Part shown: in pieces, positions 12,562 through 24,000 of the stretch | Layout of the letters: the number at the start of each line of letters is the position of its first letter | How positions within the stretch are numbered: position 1 is the first letter of the stretch | Assembly: GCA_036850595.1 (NCBI GenBank) | Contig: CM072156.1 | Location: 10,843,441-10,907,440 of the forward strand | Length of the DNA stretch: 64,000 nucleotides | DNA from: Rhyacichthys aspro | Lineage: Eukaryota; Chordata; Actinopteri; Gobiiformes; Rhyacichthyidae | Direction of reading: 5' to 3' | Made by a program: the position numbers and the translations under genes | The notes under the pieces: generated by a model | The model's database searches: none | The model's input: only the letters and a program-made list of their open reading frames with translations | Told to the model about the DNA's origin: nothing

Positions 12562-15500
12562 CAATACTGCTATGACCTAAATGTACAATACTAAATAATT
12601 TGTTTTTATTTTGGGCTTTTCTAGGCCACAGGAACCAGGGGATGATCATCTCCTTTGAGTGGAAATAGTGAGTGAAAGCAGGGGCTGTATCATCAAACAG
12701 CAAGCTGTGGTCCATTGAGAAGGTCTTTGCTGCTGTGTTTGCCTGAAATACATTAATTATGAATCTGCTGCTTCTTGCATCAGCCTCAATTACCCCACAA
12801 GGCTACAGGGCAGTGACCTTGATATGAACAGATAAACACATTCATCCACATGTTCATATACAAATATGGCATACTCAGGTTTTCAGAGTTGTTGAAACTG
12901 AATGTGCTTATGTGTATTCTGACCTAATGTTATGCCATGAGGCAATAAATTGATCAATTTACCATTGTACATTGTAGTGTACATTTTTTTCTCTTTTTGA
13001 AGTCAAGAGAAAATGACTATTCAGCAGCAACTCTCAAGTATTCTCAGTGGACAAAGGAGAAACTTGTCTTAAATGTTCAGGACAGTCAAGGATAAGAGGT
13101 TAGAAGAATTAAATGCTGACAGCTAAAATTAGGAGGGATAAAAGTGAGCACTGGGCTTTGGATTCACCTTGGCTTCTGACAGGTTTCAGCAGCATTAAAA
13201 TGACTTGGAAATTAAAGCTACAGTCACTAAAAAAAGTTCATTTTTTCCAACTAAATTAAATCATAATAAATGTAATTAGTATCTAAACAGCATTTGAAAA
13301 ACTGAATTAATTTGAACTGTAAACCAAGATCCAATCTCACCTGTTAATCCCAGGTGTGAAAAGTATGACTAGATTTGGTAACTGATTGGCCCGGGAAAAA
13401 AACTTTAATGCAATGTCAAGTCTCTTTAATGGCTTCACACATTCACTGAGCAGTAGAAAAACTAGTGACAGTAACACATTTATTCATTTTCACTTCACTA
13501 ACGGAGACTGCCAAGGTGCATAGCTCATAAAATGATGATGTGCATCTTATGTACCACAATGAAAGCAAGTTGTACAGCACCCCAAGGCATTATTGACATA
13601 TTATTTATAGATGGCCCAAGATCTTAAGGTTTCCATTGCATTTCTCCCAGCCACACAAACACTATTTTCTTCCCCTAAACTATACAGTTTTTAGAGTTTA
13701 CAGTTGAGATAGAACAAAAAAAATATTATTTTTTAGTAGCTCTCACCAAACTATACCTAACAGCAGCCCTGGCTCTTCAAAGCCAGATTTGTTTGTTGAA
13801 ATCAAATACCACATCATACTAAGCCTAAGCTCAGAAATATTAATAAAAGACTTTTTTTCTTCTGTAGTTGAGTCTCTGTAAATTAATCATCCAGTCTGAT
13901 AATTAAAGGTGCAACTCTGGAAGTAAGCGTTTGCAAAGTGTGTTTGATGCACCACTAACTTAAGGTACAATACCAATGTAAATATAAGATTTAAAGGACT
14001 TCATATATCCAGAACATTGTTAATTCCTTGGGATGTTACAAAGTACACTGTATCAAGCATTCTCAGGTGGGTTATGACTCGATTGGGTTATTCACCCAAA
14101 ATGCTGATGCACCAGCTGCACCACTCTGAATGGTGGAGACGGGATGCAGAATATTAATGCAGATTCTAGTTATCATTCTGCTCTGACTGACGCCAGCCAA
14201 CCCAACACTAAGCAAGGCTGGCAGTGCCTGGAGACTTGGCTCAGACAAGACTCGAGTATGTGAGGACTTTTGGCTCACAGCTGGCAACAAGCAGCCCAGA
14301 GGATTTTATCAACCAGAAACACTCGCAGGAAATCGCGCACAATGACTGCAACTGAAACCATAAATGCACTAATCTGACTGTTACAGGCATCTGTACCAAG
14401 AAATCTAACTTCTGTATGTCCGTAGCAGTGCTTTATGAACTTTCATCCTACACAAGACTTGCTTGATTAATTGTTAAATTATTTACTGTTTATAAAACAG
14501 GATATAATTTAAGATGAGTATTTTTACCGACCCTCTTTAGTTCGATTAGCTATCCATACATGAACTGTTATTAGAGGTTTAAAGCAGAGTAGATGGATTC
14601 AGTCATTTAACCCAAAACGATCCCATCCGCCTTATCTTTTCTGAGTGATTTCTCTCCTCTTACTCATAGCTAATGGACTTTCCCTGTGCATTTGTGCCCA
14701 CAAAAGCTTGACCCTAGATCACAGTTTTATCTGAGCCCATTTAATGCATTAAAGGCCAAATGCCCACAGTTTACTCATAAACAGCATGTGCTGTCAAAGC
14801 AATAACAATAGTGTTCAAGTGGTTTTAGCACAACAACCTAATTTAACTCAAGTTGGGTCTCAGGGCATCATTTCCATTTACTCATACCTTTCTCAGCCAT
14901 GTTGCTCTGGAGATACTAGGTAACAGTACTATTTTTGACAGAAATATCTTTACTGTATTCATATTAAAAAACAAAACAACACAACAAAACAAGTGACTTG
15001 TAGTATAAAAACTGTACAAACGGTTATATAATTCATGTCTTGGTCATTCAAAACATGATGGTGCAGCATCTCCACTTGCTTAACAAAATAAAAACACACA
15101 GTAAGTGGGAAATTTGTTTGTTCAAATCCAATATTAATTAAATGTAACATTAATATTCTGCATGCGTCTTGTAGGTTCACTTAAATCCTTTGTCAGCATA
15201 ATTACTGCAAAGTCAGAGACGTATCACACACGTTTAGACATGGCAGGACTGTGAGTCTCAGTTTCATTTACAGTTTGAGTCATGTTTTGATTGCTTAAAA
15301 AGTGTCACACACAAAAATATTATATAGCAACTTAATATTGTAAATTAAGAAGTGATTTAACACCAGACTGTGACAATGTTACTAATGTGTTGTGTTGTTT
15401 TATTTGTTTTTTTGTTAACCTGCATAAACCTAAAGCAACAGTAACCCCACAGTCAGGTGTGAGTGAGGTCCACTGCTCAGAGCCCCTCCCACATGTCACT

Positions 15501-15730
15501 GCAATTGGTTTATCTCTCTGTCACTCAGTAAGAGCATGACATGGCAAACAAATATGATGAAAGGGTAGAATACAGCAAACGTTTGCATTTGAGCAGAGAA
15601 CTTTAACAATACATGATAAACATTACACAAGAATCTCCAAATTAACACATTGTCAGCACATTCAAACCATAACAGAGTCCAATTTTGTCCTATCGCACAC
15701 CTAGTTACATTTATCATGTTGCCTGTTGAT

Positions 15731-16590
15731 TAGAGATCGACCGATATGGGTTTTTCAAGACCGATACCGATACCGATTATTAGTAGTTAAGGAGGCCGAT
15801 AACCGATATTTGGAGCCGATATTCATTTGCAGTAAAAGTGTAAAAAATGGTGTAAAAATGTTGAATAATACAAACACTTAGAGAAAGTGTTAAAGGTGGG
15901 GCCACATGCTGACATATGCTCAACTCATCATGCTTAATTTATTACAGCATTTGGGAAGCCTAAAGTTGATTTCATTATTAAATGTTATATTTTACCATGC
16001 AACAGCAGGGACCCTGTCATTAAAAACTATGTTGCTACATTATCACAAAAGCTACATAAAAAGTATAATAGTTGCTATGAGTGCAATAAAACTCCTGACA
16101 GAACACAGTATTTAAAATGTTCAATTCAGATGGATAAATCACATCTGAATTTTACTCTCTCTCACACACACTTCTTACTAATATCACTATTTCCATATCA
16201 GTATTATCAGCAGCCTTGTTGCAAGGGATTAAACCAACTGTTAAACACTAAATAGCCTCATCTTCACTTTAATTTTCAGATCATAGAACCAGAAAGCTCA
16301 CAGCAACATTAGTAGTCGTTAATTTTTTATTTAATTAGTCAATTTTGGGAGAGTTTTCTGCGTTTACCTTCAACACGTGTTTGCTCTCCGGAGCTTCTCC
16401 ACACGAGAAAACTTTCCCTCTCCGCCGTGTGTGTGTGAGGACAGCAGGAGAGAGAGAGAGAGAGGCGCGGCTGCATCTGAGCCGAAATAACCCAGTTTTA
16501 AATTGATTTCTTGATATCGGTCCGTCGGATTTAAAAAAAGGCAGATGCCGATATACGTCAAAATTCCAAATATCGGCCCCGATAATGGGT
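15731..16590. mobile_element. hAT-like non-autonomous DNA transposon with 9-bp target duplication
   Basis: CCTGTTGAT is repeated exactly on both sides (15722-15730 and 16591-16599), giving an 8-9 bp target-site duplication as in hAT insertions. The ends are imperfect inverted repeats: TAGAGATCGACCGATAT at the left, and on the opposite strand from the right end a segment with ATCGGGGCCGATAT. Further CCGATA and TATCGG motifs crowd the first and last 100 bases. The interior of about 860 bp holds only a 69-codon frame and no transposase domain. The intact duplication suggests a fairly recent insertion. Confidence 0.8.
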
Positions 16591-16599
16591 CCTGTTGAT

Positions 16600-18941
16600 A
16601 TAGCACAACAATCCCTTTCTTGATTTAATTTGGCTCAATGACAAAAACAGATAGGTCTATTCTTATTGTACACAAGGCAGTAACACACAGAGAGGACACA
16701 AGGAAATATAAAACAGTAAGGTGCTACTAGTGAGAGAGGTGCTAGTAGTGCCAGATAGCCCAGATGGGAAACAAGGCAATTAGTAGCAGAGCACAGGCCT
16801 GGCCTGAGTTTCCAGCTGAAACAGAAGCTTTATTTTGGGTCGCTGTGGGGGACAAAATGCAGACCTCAGGTAAACGGTTTAAACTGACCAGTAACATGAC
16901 ACAACACTAGGATTAGATTTTAGTTTTAATGATGTTAGAGTATGTCTCCAGAAAAAGAATTAAAGCAAAGCTGAGTTTGTGTTTGTGTCTGCCTCACACA
17001 GCATCAAAGAAGATCCAACAAACCTTCAGACAAGACTTGGAGAGGAGCCGTTCACTGATGCCTCTTAATTAGGACAGAGTAATGGGCTGCTGTCAAATCC
17101 TCCATCAAAACCCAGCTACTTTGAGCATTTCATCATGGACTGAAGAGTCTGTGAAGTACATATTTGCTCAAATCATCCTCTGGACAAAATTACACAGATA
17201 GATTTCTTCAAGGTATTTCGGGTCCAAGTACATGAACAAAATGGCATGGGGTGGTTTCCTGACAACAAAATCACTATGGTTGCATATCTAAGCCCTTAAT
17301 CATTATACAGTGCTGCATTACCTAATAGACTTAAGTGGATTTACACAGCTACTTTTTCACTTTTTCATGTGATGCTGGCATGTATGTAAATAATGTGGAC
17401 TTCTGTAAGAAACAATGGCACTCTCACTATGCATCATACTGTTTATACTAGATACTGACTTAATACCATTTCACAAATTATAACAGGGTGACAGTATTCA
17501 GCCTGTACCTACAACTCTGACATTATGGTCTATTTTTTACTATTGCTGTTTACAAGTTACAGCACAGTACAAGCACTATGTATGTGAAAGAGATGTCAGA
17601 TCAAGGCCTTCCTGCCAATGACAACTATTCACCACAAAGTTAGTTTTTTTGGCCAATAAATGTTAATAAACAATTTTTGTGCTAAATCAGCAAAAATGTT
17701 CTCCATGTTCAATCTACACAAAATGTGCTGACTCCAAGCATCTGTTCATACAGAGCAATACACAGCAGTAAGTCATGAATAGGTCATACAGGTCATAGTG
17801 GATGGTTCTGCAGTGTGATGGTATGTTTCCTGAATGACACAGGAAGAATAACCCCTCTATTAGCGACATCGTGACAGTATGTCTGTATGACAATAATTCT
17901 GAGTAACAGGGCATGCTACTATCTCATGGAAACACATATCTCACCAGAAAAACACACAAAAACACAGACCTAAGATATATACTGATATAATACAAGTTTC
18001 ACACTAAAAGTGGTACAAGTGACATGACGCAAATACAGCAAACCGAGCATAGATATGAGCTGAGCGCAATTCAATGTGCAAATGATAACACATTTAATTT
18101 TTCCTGGTTCTCTTTAACTAAAACCCCAAACCTTTATGAACCATGAATTTACGTCCCTTTATGAGCCAAAAGTAGAAAACCTCACTACAAAACTCAGCTT
18201 ATGATAAAGAGAGAGCCAGGAGGAAGGCGTAAGAAGGGAGAAAGACATCTGAGCTGTGTTTGCTTTAGACAGCAGGTTGGAATAAAGAAAAATGAAAGAA
18301 GACCCAAGAAATAGATACGAGGCAGCTTGGTAAAATCTGTCAGTCATTAAAGCGGAGAAGACTGAAATGAATAAAGAGAAGATCAGGGGAAACGGAGAAG
18401 CTGGGGAATCAGGAGAAGAAAGCCATGTTGGAGATGTGTTGGAGATGGACAAAAAAGATAGCAGTGCCATAAAACATGGGGTAATAAGGACTAAAGCTGA
18501 TTTTGTAAACAGGCGCTGATTGTATTCATCAGACAGTTGAGATGAAGAGGCAGATAAAAGTGCATGTCTCCGTGAACTAAAGAGATAGTGACTCAAACCA
18601 TCTCATTGGAAACAATTTAGAGTAAATGTTAAAAATACAGAAACAGCACAACTCTGGAGGTCAAGACAGTCATTTCTTAACTCAACTCAAGGTAAAAACA
18701 AAGTCGAAATATATGCTAAAAATGAAAATATATTAATGCTGCAGCACCTCTGTGGCTCATCAGGCACGGTGGGTTTGCTTAACTCATTTTCTATACATCC
18801 ACTGACACTTAATTAGTACACATAACACATAACATTATTACTGATTAATCTAACTTTGCATATTAATGTCTCCATTATAAACATGGTTAGGTCAAGAATA
18901 ATTGACCATGTAGGGCTCTCTCGGTGCTTCAACATACGTCT
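16600..18941. other. No feature recognised
   Basis: AT-rich DNA. The 145-codon minus-strand frame at 18159-18596 lies opposite a purine-rich tract and shows no domain, conserved motif or splice pattern, so no gene is called. Confidence 0.55.
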
Positions 18942-18958
18942 TCCTATTGTTTATTCAT

Positions 18959-19258
18959 CTTCTACCGATTGGTACCCATTCATTCATCTTCTACCACTTG
19001 GGATAGGCACCCGCGCCCCGCAGCTTTGGGCCTGAGGTGGTGTACACCCTGGACAATGGCCAGTTAGTCGCAGGGCTGACATTTAGACACTGACAATCAT
19101 TTACTCTCACATTCATCCATTAGGGGCACTTTAGAGTCACCAATTCACCTATACGTGCATGTCTTTGGACGGTGGGAGGAAGCTAAAGAACCCTGAGAGG
19201 ACCCACGGTAACATGGGGAGGAAGCAGCAACGCTAACCACTCTGCTAATGTGCACCCC
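18959..19258 (-). mobile_element. tRNA-derived SINE with 17-bp target duplication
   Basis: The 17-bp repeat TCCTATTGTTTATTCAT flanks the element exactly (18942-18958 and 19259-19275), the signature of LINE-driven retroposition. Read on the minus strand it begins GGGGTGCACATTAGCAGAGT, and positions 19237-19248 read TTAGCAGAGTGG, a good RNA polymerase III A box followed by GTTAGC. Then comes a body with GTCCAAAGACATGCA and TGTCCAGGGTGTACACC and a tail of GAATGAAT repeats. This body matches a SINE type I know to be widespread in fish. Two related copies lie at 20826-21091 and 56521-56907. Confidence 0.85.
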
Positions 19259-19275
19259 TCCTATTGTTTATTCAT

Positions 19276-20825
19276 TTGCAAATAAGATCCATATAACATG
19301 TTGAAGAGATCAGTGTTGAAAAAAAAAAACTTGTCTTTTAACATTTGCCATCACACTAATAAATGGTTTTACAGTATATAAGTTTTACAAGGCTATATTT
19401 GTTCAGGAATGTATGTCGATAGAGGTCATGAGCAGCAGCCTGCTGGGGTCGGCTTTTTACTTTCACGCTGCCAAGCCCTGCACCGGAGTGGGAGAAGTCT
19501 GTGGGAGTGACCTTTGGCTAAGCAAAGCACTCCATTCCCTGTCTGAGTGTTTAAAGGTTGTATTGTTAAGGTCAAGTGTATGAGACTCATATCAGCTTGA
19601 GCCCACTGACATAAAACCAGAGAAATATGTAATGTAATGCAAACAGAGTCACAGAAAAAAGGCTCACTCTGCCAAAACAATAACATTTCATTTTTTATTT
19701 CCTTAATATAATCTATCTAATCTATCTATATAATAAAGTAAAAGTCAACTTTTTTTTTCTTGGTATAAAATTGCACATAAATGGCAGTGCAAAGGACTGC
19801 AAAATTATTTAATCTATAGTGTTGATTGTCAGAGTTTGGATTTGGCCCATATTTACTTGTGCTAAACCCAAAAAGCACATTGTGACATCCATCAAAGTGA
19901 TGAATGGATCAAAGGGAGTGAATGAACAATAAATGAAAAAAAAACAGGCCTAAAAAAGAGGGGCAAAATAAAAGTGTAAGGCAAAGGACTGAAATAAAGA
20001 GACTTTTAAAGGATAGTCATCTGAAACGGCTGTGACATTTCAAAAGGCCAGACTTCCTGAAAGGCATTGACTCTTCCTCCATTAGAGTGAGCCACTTCAT
20101 GATATCAATAACATCTAAGCCCTGTGCTTTATATAACACTATGTACTGTGTATATTTATTGTCTATATGTGAGAATGTGTTTGAGAGAAAGACCCTCTGA
20201 GAAAGGAGGGGAAAAGATCGAAGGATGTCAATGCTCTGGCTCCAGCATCTCTTAAGCATCTGCTGATCAGTCAACTGACATAATCAAATTTAACGAGACA
20301 AACAGGATGTGGCTTTAATGGCATTTAGCCCTTCTTACACATTTAAAATACAAGGTATATAACTTTGAGGATTATTCGCTCCAGGTTAAATCTACAGGTT
20401 AAATGTCAGCAGCAAACCATTTTTAAGAAAGACTGAGAGAAATGGCCTTGTTGTTGATCTTGATAAAAAGCCCATTTATATTAATTTATTTTAGAAGTAA
20501 TTTATTGCTTGTGATGTATCTACTTTGTATCTACGACTGTTTAACCTAACACAGCAAATTCGCAGTTGGAATGATAGACTTTAAAAGCAACATTTTTACC
20601 TTAAAATAGGTTCTCAAAATAATAAAAGAATAGCCTTAACCATAATTTTTATGGTTGCATAACATTAAATGAATAACCCTTTTTTCATTCACATAAATGT
20701 GTGGGCTTGCCAGCTACTCCAAAATCTAAAATAACACGCCACACATAAGAAACATAATGAGATAGAACCATAGAATGTATAAATAATGGAAGCAATGTCT
20801 GGCTTTGTCCAATTTCCCACCGTAG
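19276..20825. other. No gene recognised
   Basis: AT-rich. A short TCTATCTATATAATAAA stretch near 19720 resembles repeat ends seen in fish genomes, but no boundaries can be fixed. Confidence 0.5.
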
Positions 20826-21091
20826 GCGGGGTACACCCTGGACAGTGGCCAGTTCTTAGACGCAGACATTGACAGACAACCATTCACTCTCACATTCATC
20901 CACTAGGGGCACTTTAGAGTCACCAATTCACCTATACATGCATGTCTTTGGGCGGTGGGAGGAAGCCGGAGATCCCGGAGAGAACCCACGGTGACACGAG
21001 GAGGACATGCAGACTCCTCACAGAAAGACCAGAGTTAGCCAATGATGTTTTGAGTTGGCTACAATCAGCCACTCTGCTACCGTGCACCCCT
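20826..21091 (-). mobile_element. tRNA-derived SINE, copy truncated at its 3' tail
   Basis: Closely related to the copy at 18959-19258. It shares the GGGGTGCACGGTAGCAGAGT head with the A box TAGCAGAGTGG at 21069-21079 (minus strand), the segment with CTGTGAGGAGTCTGCATGTC and the body ending at the TGTCCAGGGTGTACCCC motif. The GAATGAAT tail is missing and no flanking duplication is visible, so one side is truncated or rearranged. Confidence 0.8.
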
Positions 21092-24000
21092 GTTATACAT
21101 TACTTATATTAATTGAACATTTTGATTTATTAGTAACTGCTAAAGGGAAATCCAATCTGGTCTAGGATGCTGACAATTAGCCAAAGTGTTTATGTTAAAC
21201 TCTATTGTACAGGCCATGAGTGCCAGACAGTCAAAGCTGAGTCACATGGCTGGGATGTGATGCTAGTGGCCTAATGGGAAACATGATGCTGCCACACAAG
21301 CTTTAATTACCAAGCCCTCTGACAGGCCCTTGTGCGACATGCCTAATTCTCTGCACACATGGATTTTAAATGAAGGCTTCACTCTGGTAAAATAACTACT
21401 GAGAGATTAAATCAATGTAATTAGCACACATGATAGAGACTGTGTAGTAAAACTAATGATAGAAAAATCTATGGGGCTCTCAACGTGACTCCCTACTCTC
21501 AATAATGTCCTCATTCTGACACTGCTTTCAATTTTAATTTGTGGTTCAAAGGAAACCATTAGCAGAGGCTAACACAAAGCCTGGCACTACTGCAGAGGTT
21601 GCAGATACTGTATGCAGAGCATAACCTGCAGAGAGTAAGGACACGGAGGTCTAATTTCCTGACAGACTACTCACCTCAGTGCAATGAGAGTCACACAAAA
21701 TTACAGGCACAAGCACTATCAAGGTAGTATGTACAAACTACAAAATATTTGGGACATTTTTATGAAAGTGTTCATAACAATGTTGGGTTACGTAACAACT
21801 GCATTAAAACTTGACTTAAGTTTTAATAGCATAATACATGTCTCAACTTGGCAGCAGAACACTTGAACATATAGCCAAAAATGATGTAAGTAAACACAAA
21901 GGGTCATGCATCTCTGAATTGTCAGCTGTAAGTCTGATTTTATCTACAATGTGTGACACTGAGATTAAATGCAATTCACTCTTCACACAGGTACACAGAG
22001 CTGAGAGATATCTGTGAAAATGTGGAGTGTTTTTAGTAAGTTATCCCTGCTGGGTGGGGATCTTTATGTTCAGAACTACTATCCTGTCCCAAGCCCCTCA
22101 TTAGAAGTTTGTATGACACTCAGCAAGCTACAAAGTCCCACATCCCTTGTAGCCTCTATTACAGTGAAGAGAAATTTCCACAAAGCCCAGTGTCTGAAGT
22201 ATATTATGTCTTTCATTCCTTCCATCAGAGGTTTTATCAGAACAGTTTTGTTTCTCCAGAGTTTGCTGAAAAAATGGCTTTTGATGCATTAGCTCCATTC
22301 AAAGTGCTCTTTTTACTCTCTTCTACTCTACTCTTATGAACTTAGGTACATTAGATGGTTTCTAACATCAATGCACTTGCTGCCGCAGGGGCTTTCACTT
22401 GACACTTGTCACTAGACAGGTGTGCCATCCCACATAAACTGACCTGATTTCAAAATGTCTTTAAATATCTGGTACATAGCCTTGTTTCCACAGGAGAGGT
22501 ACAGTGCGGGTCAATGAATAAATAAACAAGAAGCAAACAATTAAAAGGAAATGTCTTTTAATAATTATGCCTTGCTCTTGTGATAAACAGTCACATTCAA
22601 AGATAAAACATGCTATATGTATTTTTCCCCGAAGGTTGTGTTTATTGGCAACAGCTGTTTCCAGTTTTAAACTGAGTCGTCATTGTAGGGCTCTCTTTTC
22701 GTAAAAATAAAACATTGCATTTATTGTCTACATTGCCTTAAAATCAAGCAAAACCTGTGGCCTTCAATATTGAGTACCTTAATTATGGGAAATTGGCACA
22801 GCTTTTTGAATTTCATGATCAGAAAACTGAAAATACACCGGAAACCATTTGTTTACTCCAGCAAATGTGGGCTGTAACTTCAGCCTCTCTCCGCTACACA
22901 CCAGAATTTACTCTCTTCTTTATATTAAGAACTATGAATGCATCCAAGATTTTAAAAATCTGCTTCAAATAGGATTTATACCTCCCATGGAGACAACTTT
23001 TGAGACACTTCTGTGTGGTCACTTCAGGAGTTACCTGCACCGCTGTTTGTTGTAAGACTATTAGAGATGCACTGAGCTTAAAATCAAAAGCTCTGCGTTT
23101 TGCTTACATCACAAGGATGTGTGATCTGCAGTGTGTTTGTATTACAAACGTAATAATAAATACAAACAAATAAAAAACTGAATGCTTGAATGATTTGCAA
23201 ATCTCAAATTATATTTATTCACAAAAGAACTTAATCAAGATACCAGCCACTGAAACATTTTACCATTTCGTGAAAATAATAATGTCTTTGATGGCAACAA
23301 GACGTCATTAGAAATAAATTCATGCAAAGGAAAAAAAGAAAGAAAAAGAAACAAAAAAGTTGAGATTCTGCAAAAAAAGTAACTGCTTGTGTACACCGCA
23401 TGTCGATAGTGTTACTGCAGAGAAACAGACAGGCTTACTATGGACTGTAATCAGCGCACCAGAGTGCAGCTTTTGATAGACAAACAAATGTTGTCTAAAT
23501 GTTAATATATTGTGCAGATTTTTCCCCACATATTTGGGTTGGATACAGTGAAATGTCAGGCCAATGATAAATAAAAAGAAAAATGATAATATAAAGCAAT
23601 AATGGTCAACAGCCCATGTTGTCTGTCATGTTTTTAGGATTTTTAAGTGGGCCGTGAGCCGTGGGTCATGGGCTGGGTGGCACTTCACTTTGGGAATGCT
23701 CTAGAGAATAATCACAGAAGTTTCTCTCGGTTGGCATCAAAAGAAGCCATCTCCCTCATAACTCTCCCGTAGCAATTCACTCAGCAGCAGCTGCTACAGA
23801 GTCTGCACTCTTCTCTCTTCTCAGAGCAGTTAGCAAACTCAGCAGACTCATGCAGCAGACTCGTCAACATGAAGGTAATCCAAAATTTAACATCACAAAA
23901 TCCAATCCAAGGTTATAATCAATTGTGGCTAATGTGTACATTAAATTATGGCGGGCTGCCAAGGACTCGTCAACGTGGGGGAAACACTTGATAATTTATG

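Larger units (their letters stand above)
4287..15730. other. Gene-poor stretch, no protein gene recognised
   Basis: Only short open frames with no recognisable domain or splice context on either strand. Contents noted separately are two simple-sequence tracts near 11.6-11.9 kb and a perfect inverted repeat near 12.5 kb. The segment could be the far 5' part of the gpat2 transcription unit or intergenic DNA. Regulatory elements may be present but cannot be shown from one sequence. Confidence 0.6.

Noticed and set aside
18159..18596. 145-codon minus-strand open frame
   Set aside because: It is hydrophobic because it lies opposite a purine-rich tract. No domain, conserved motif, splice context or neighbouring exon supports it.
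23180..23540. Possible degraded DNA transposon around GAATGATTTGCAAATCT
   Set aside because: The motif resembles a common fish repeat, but no terminal repeats or target duplication could be found.
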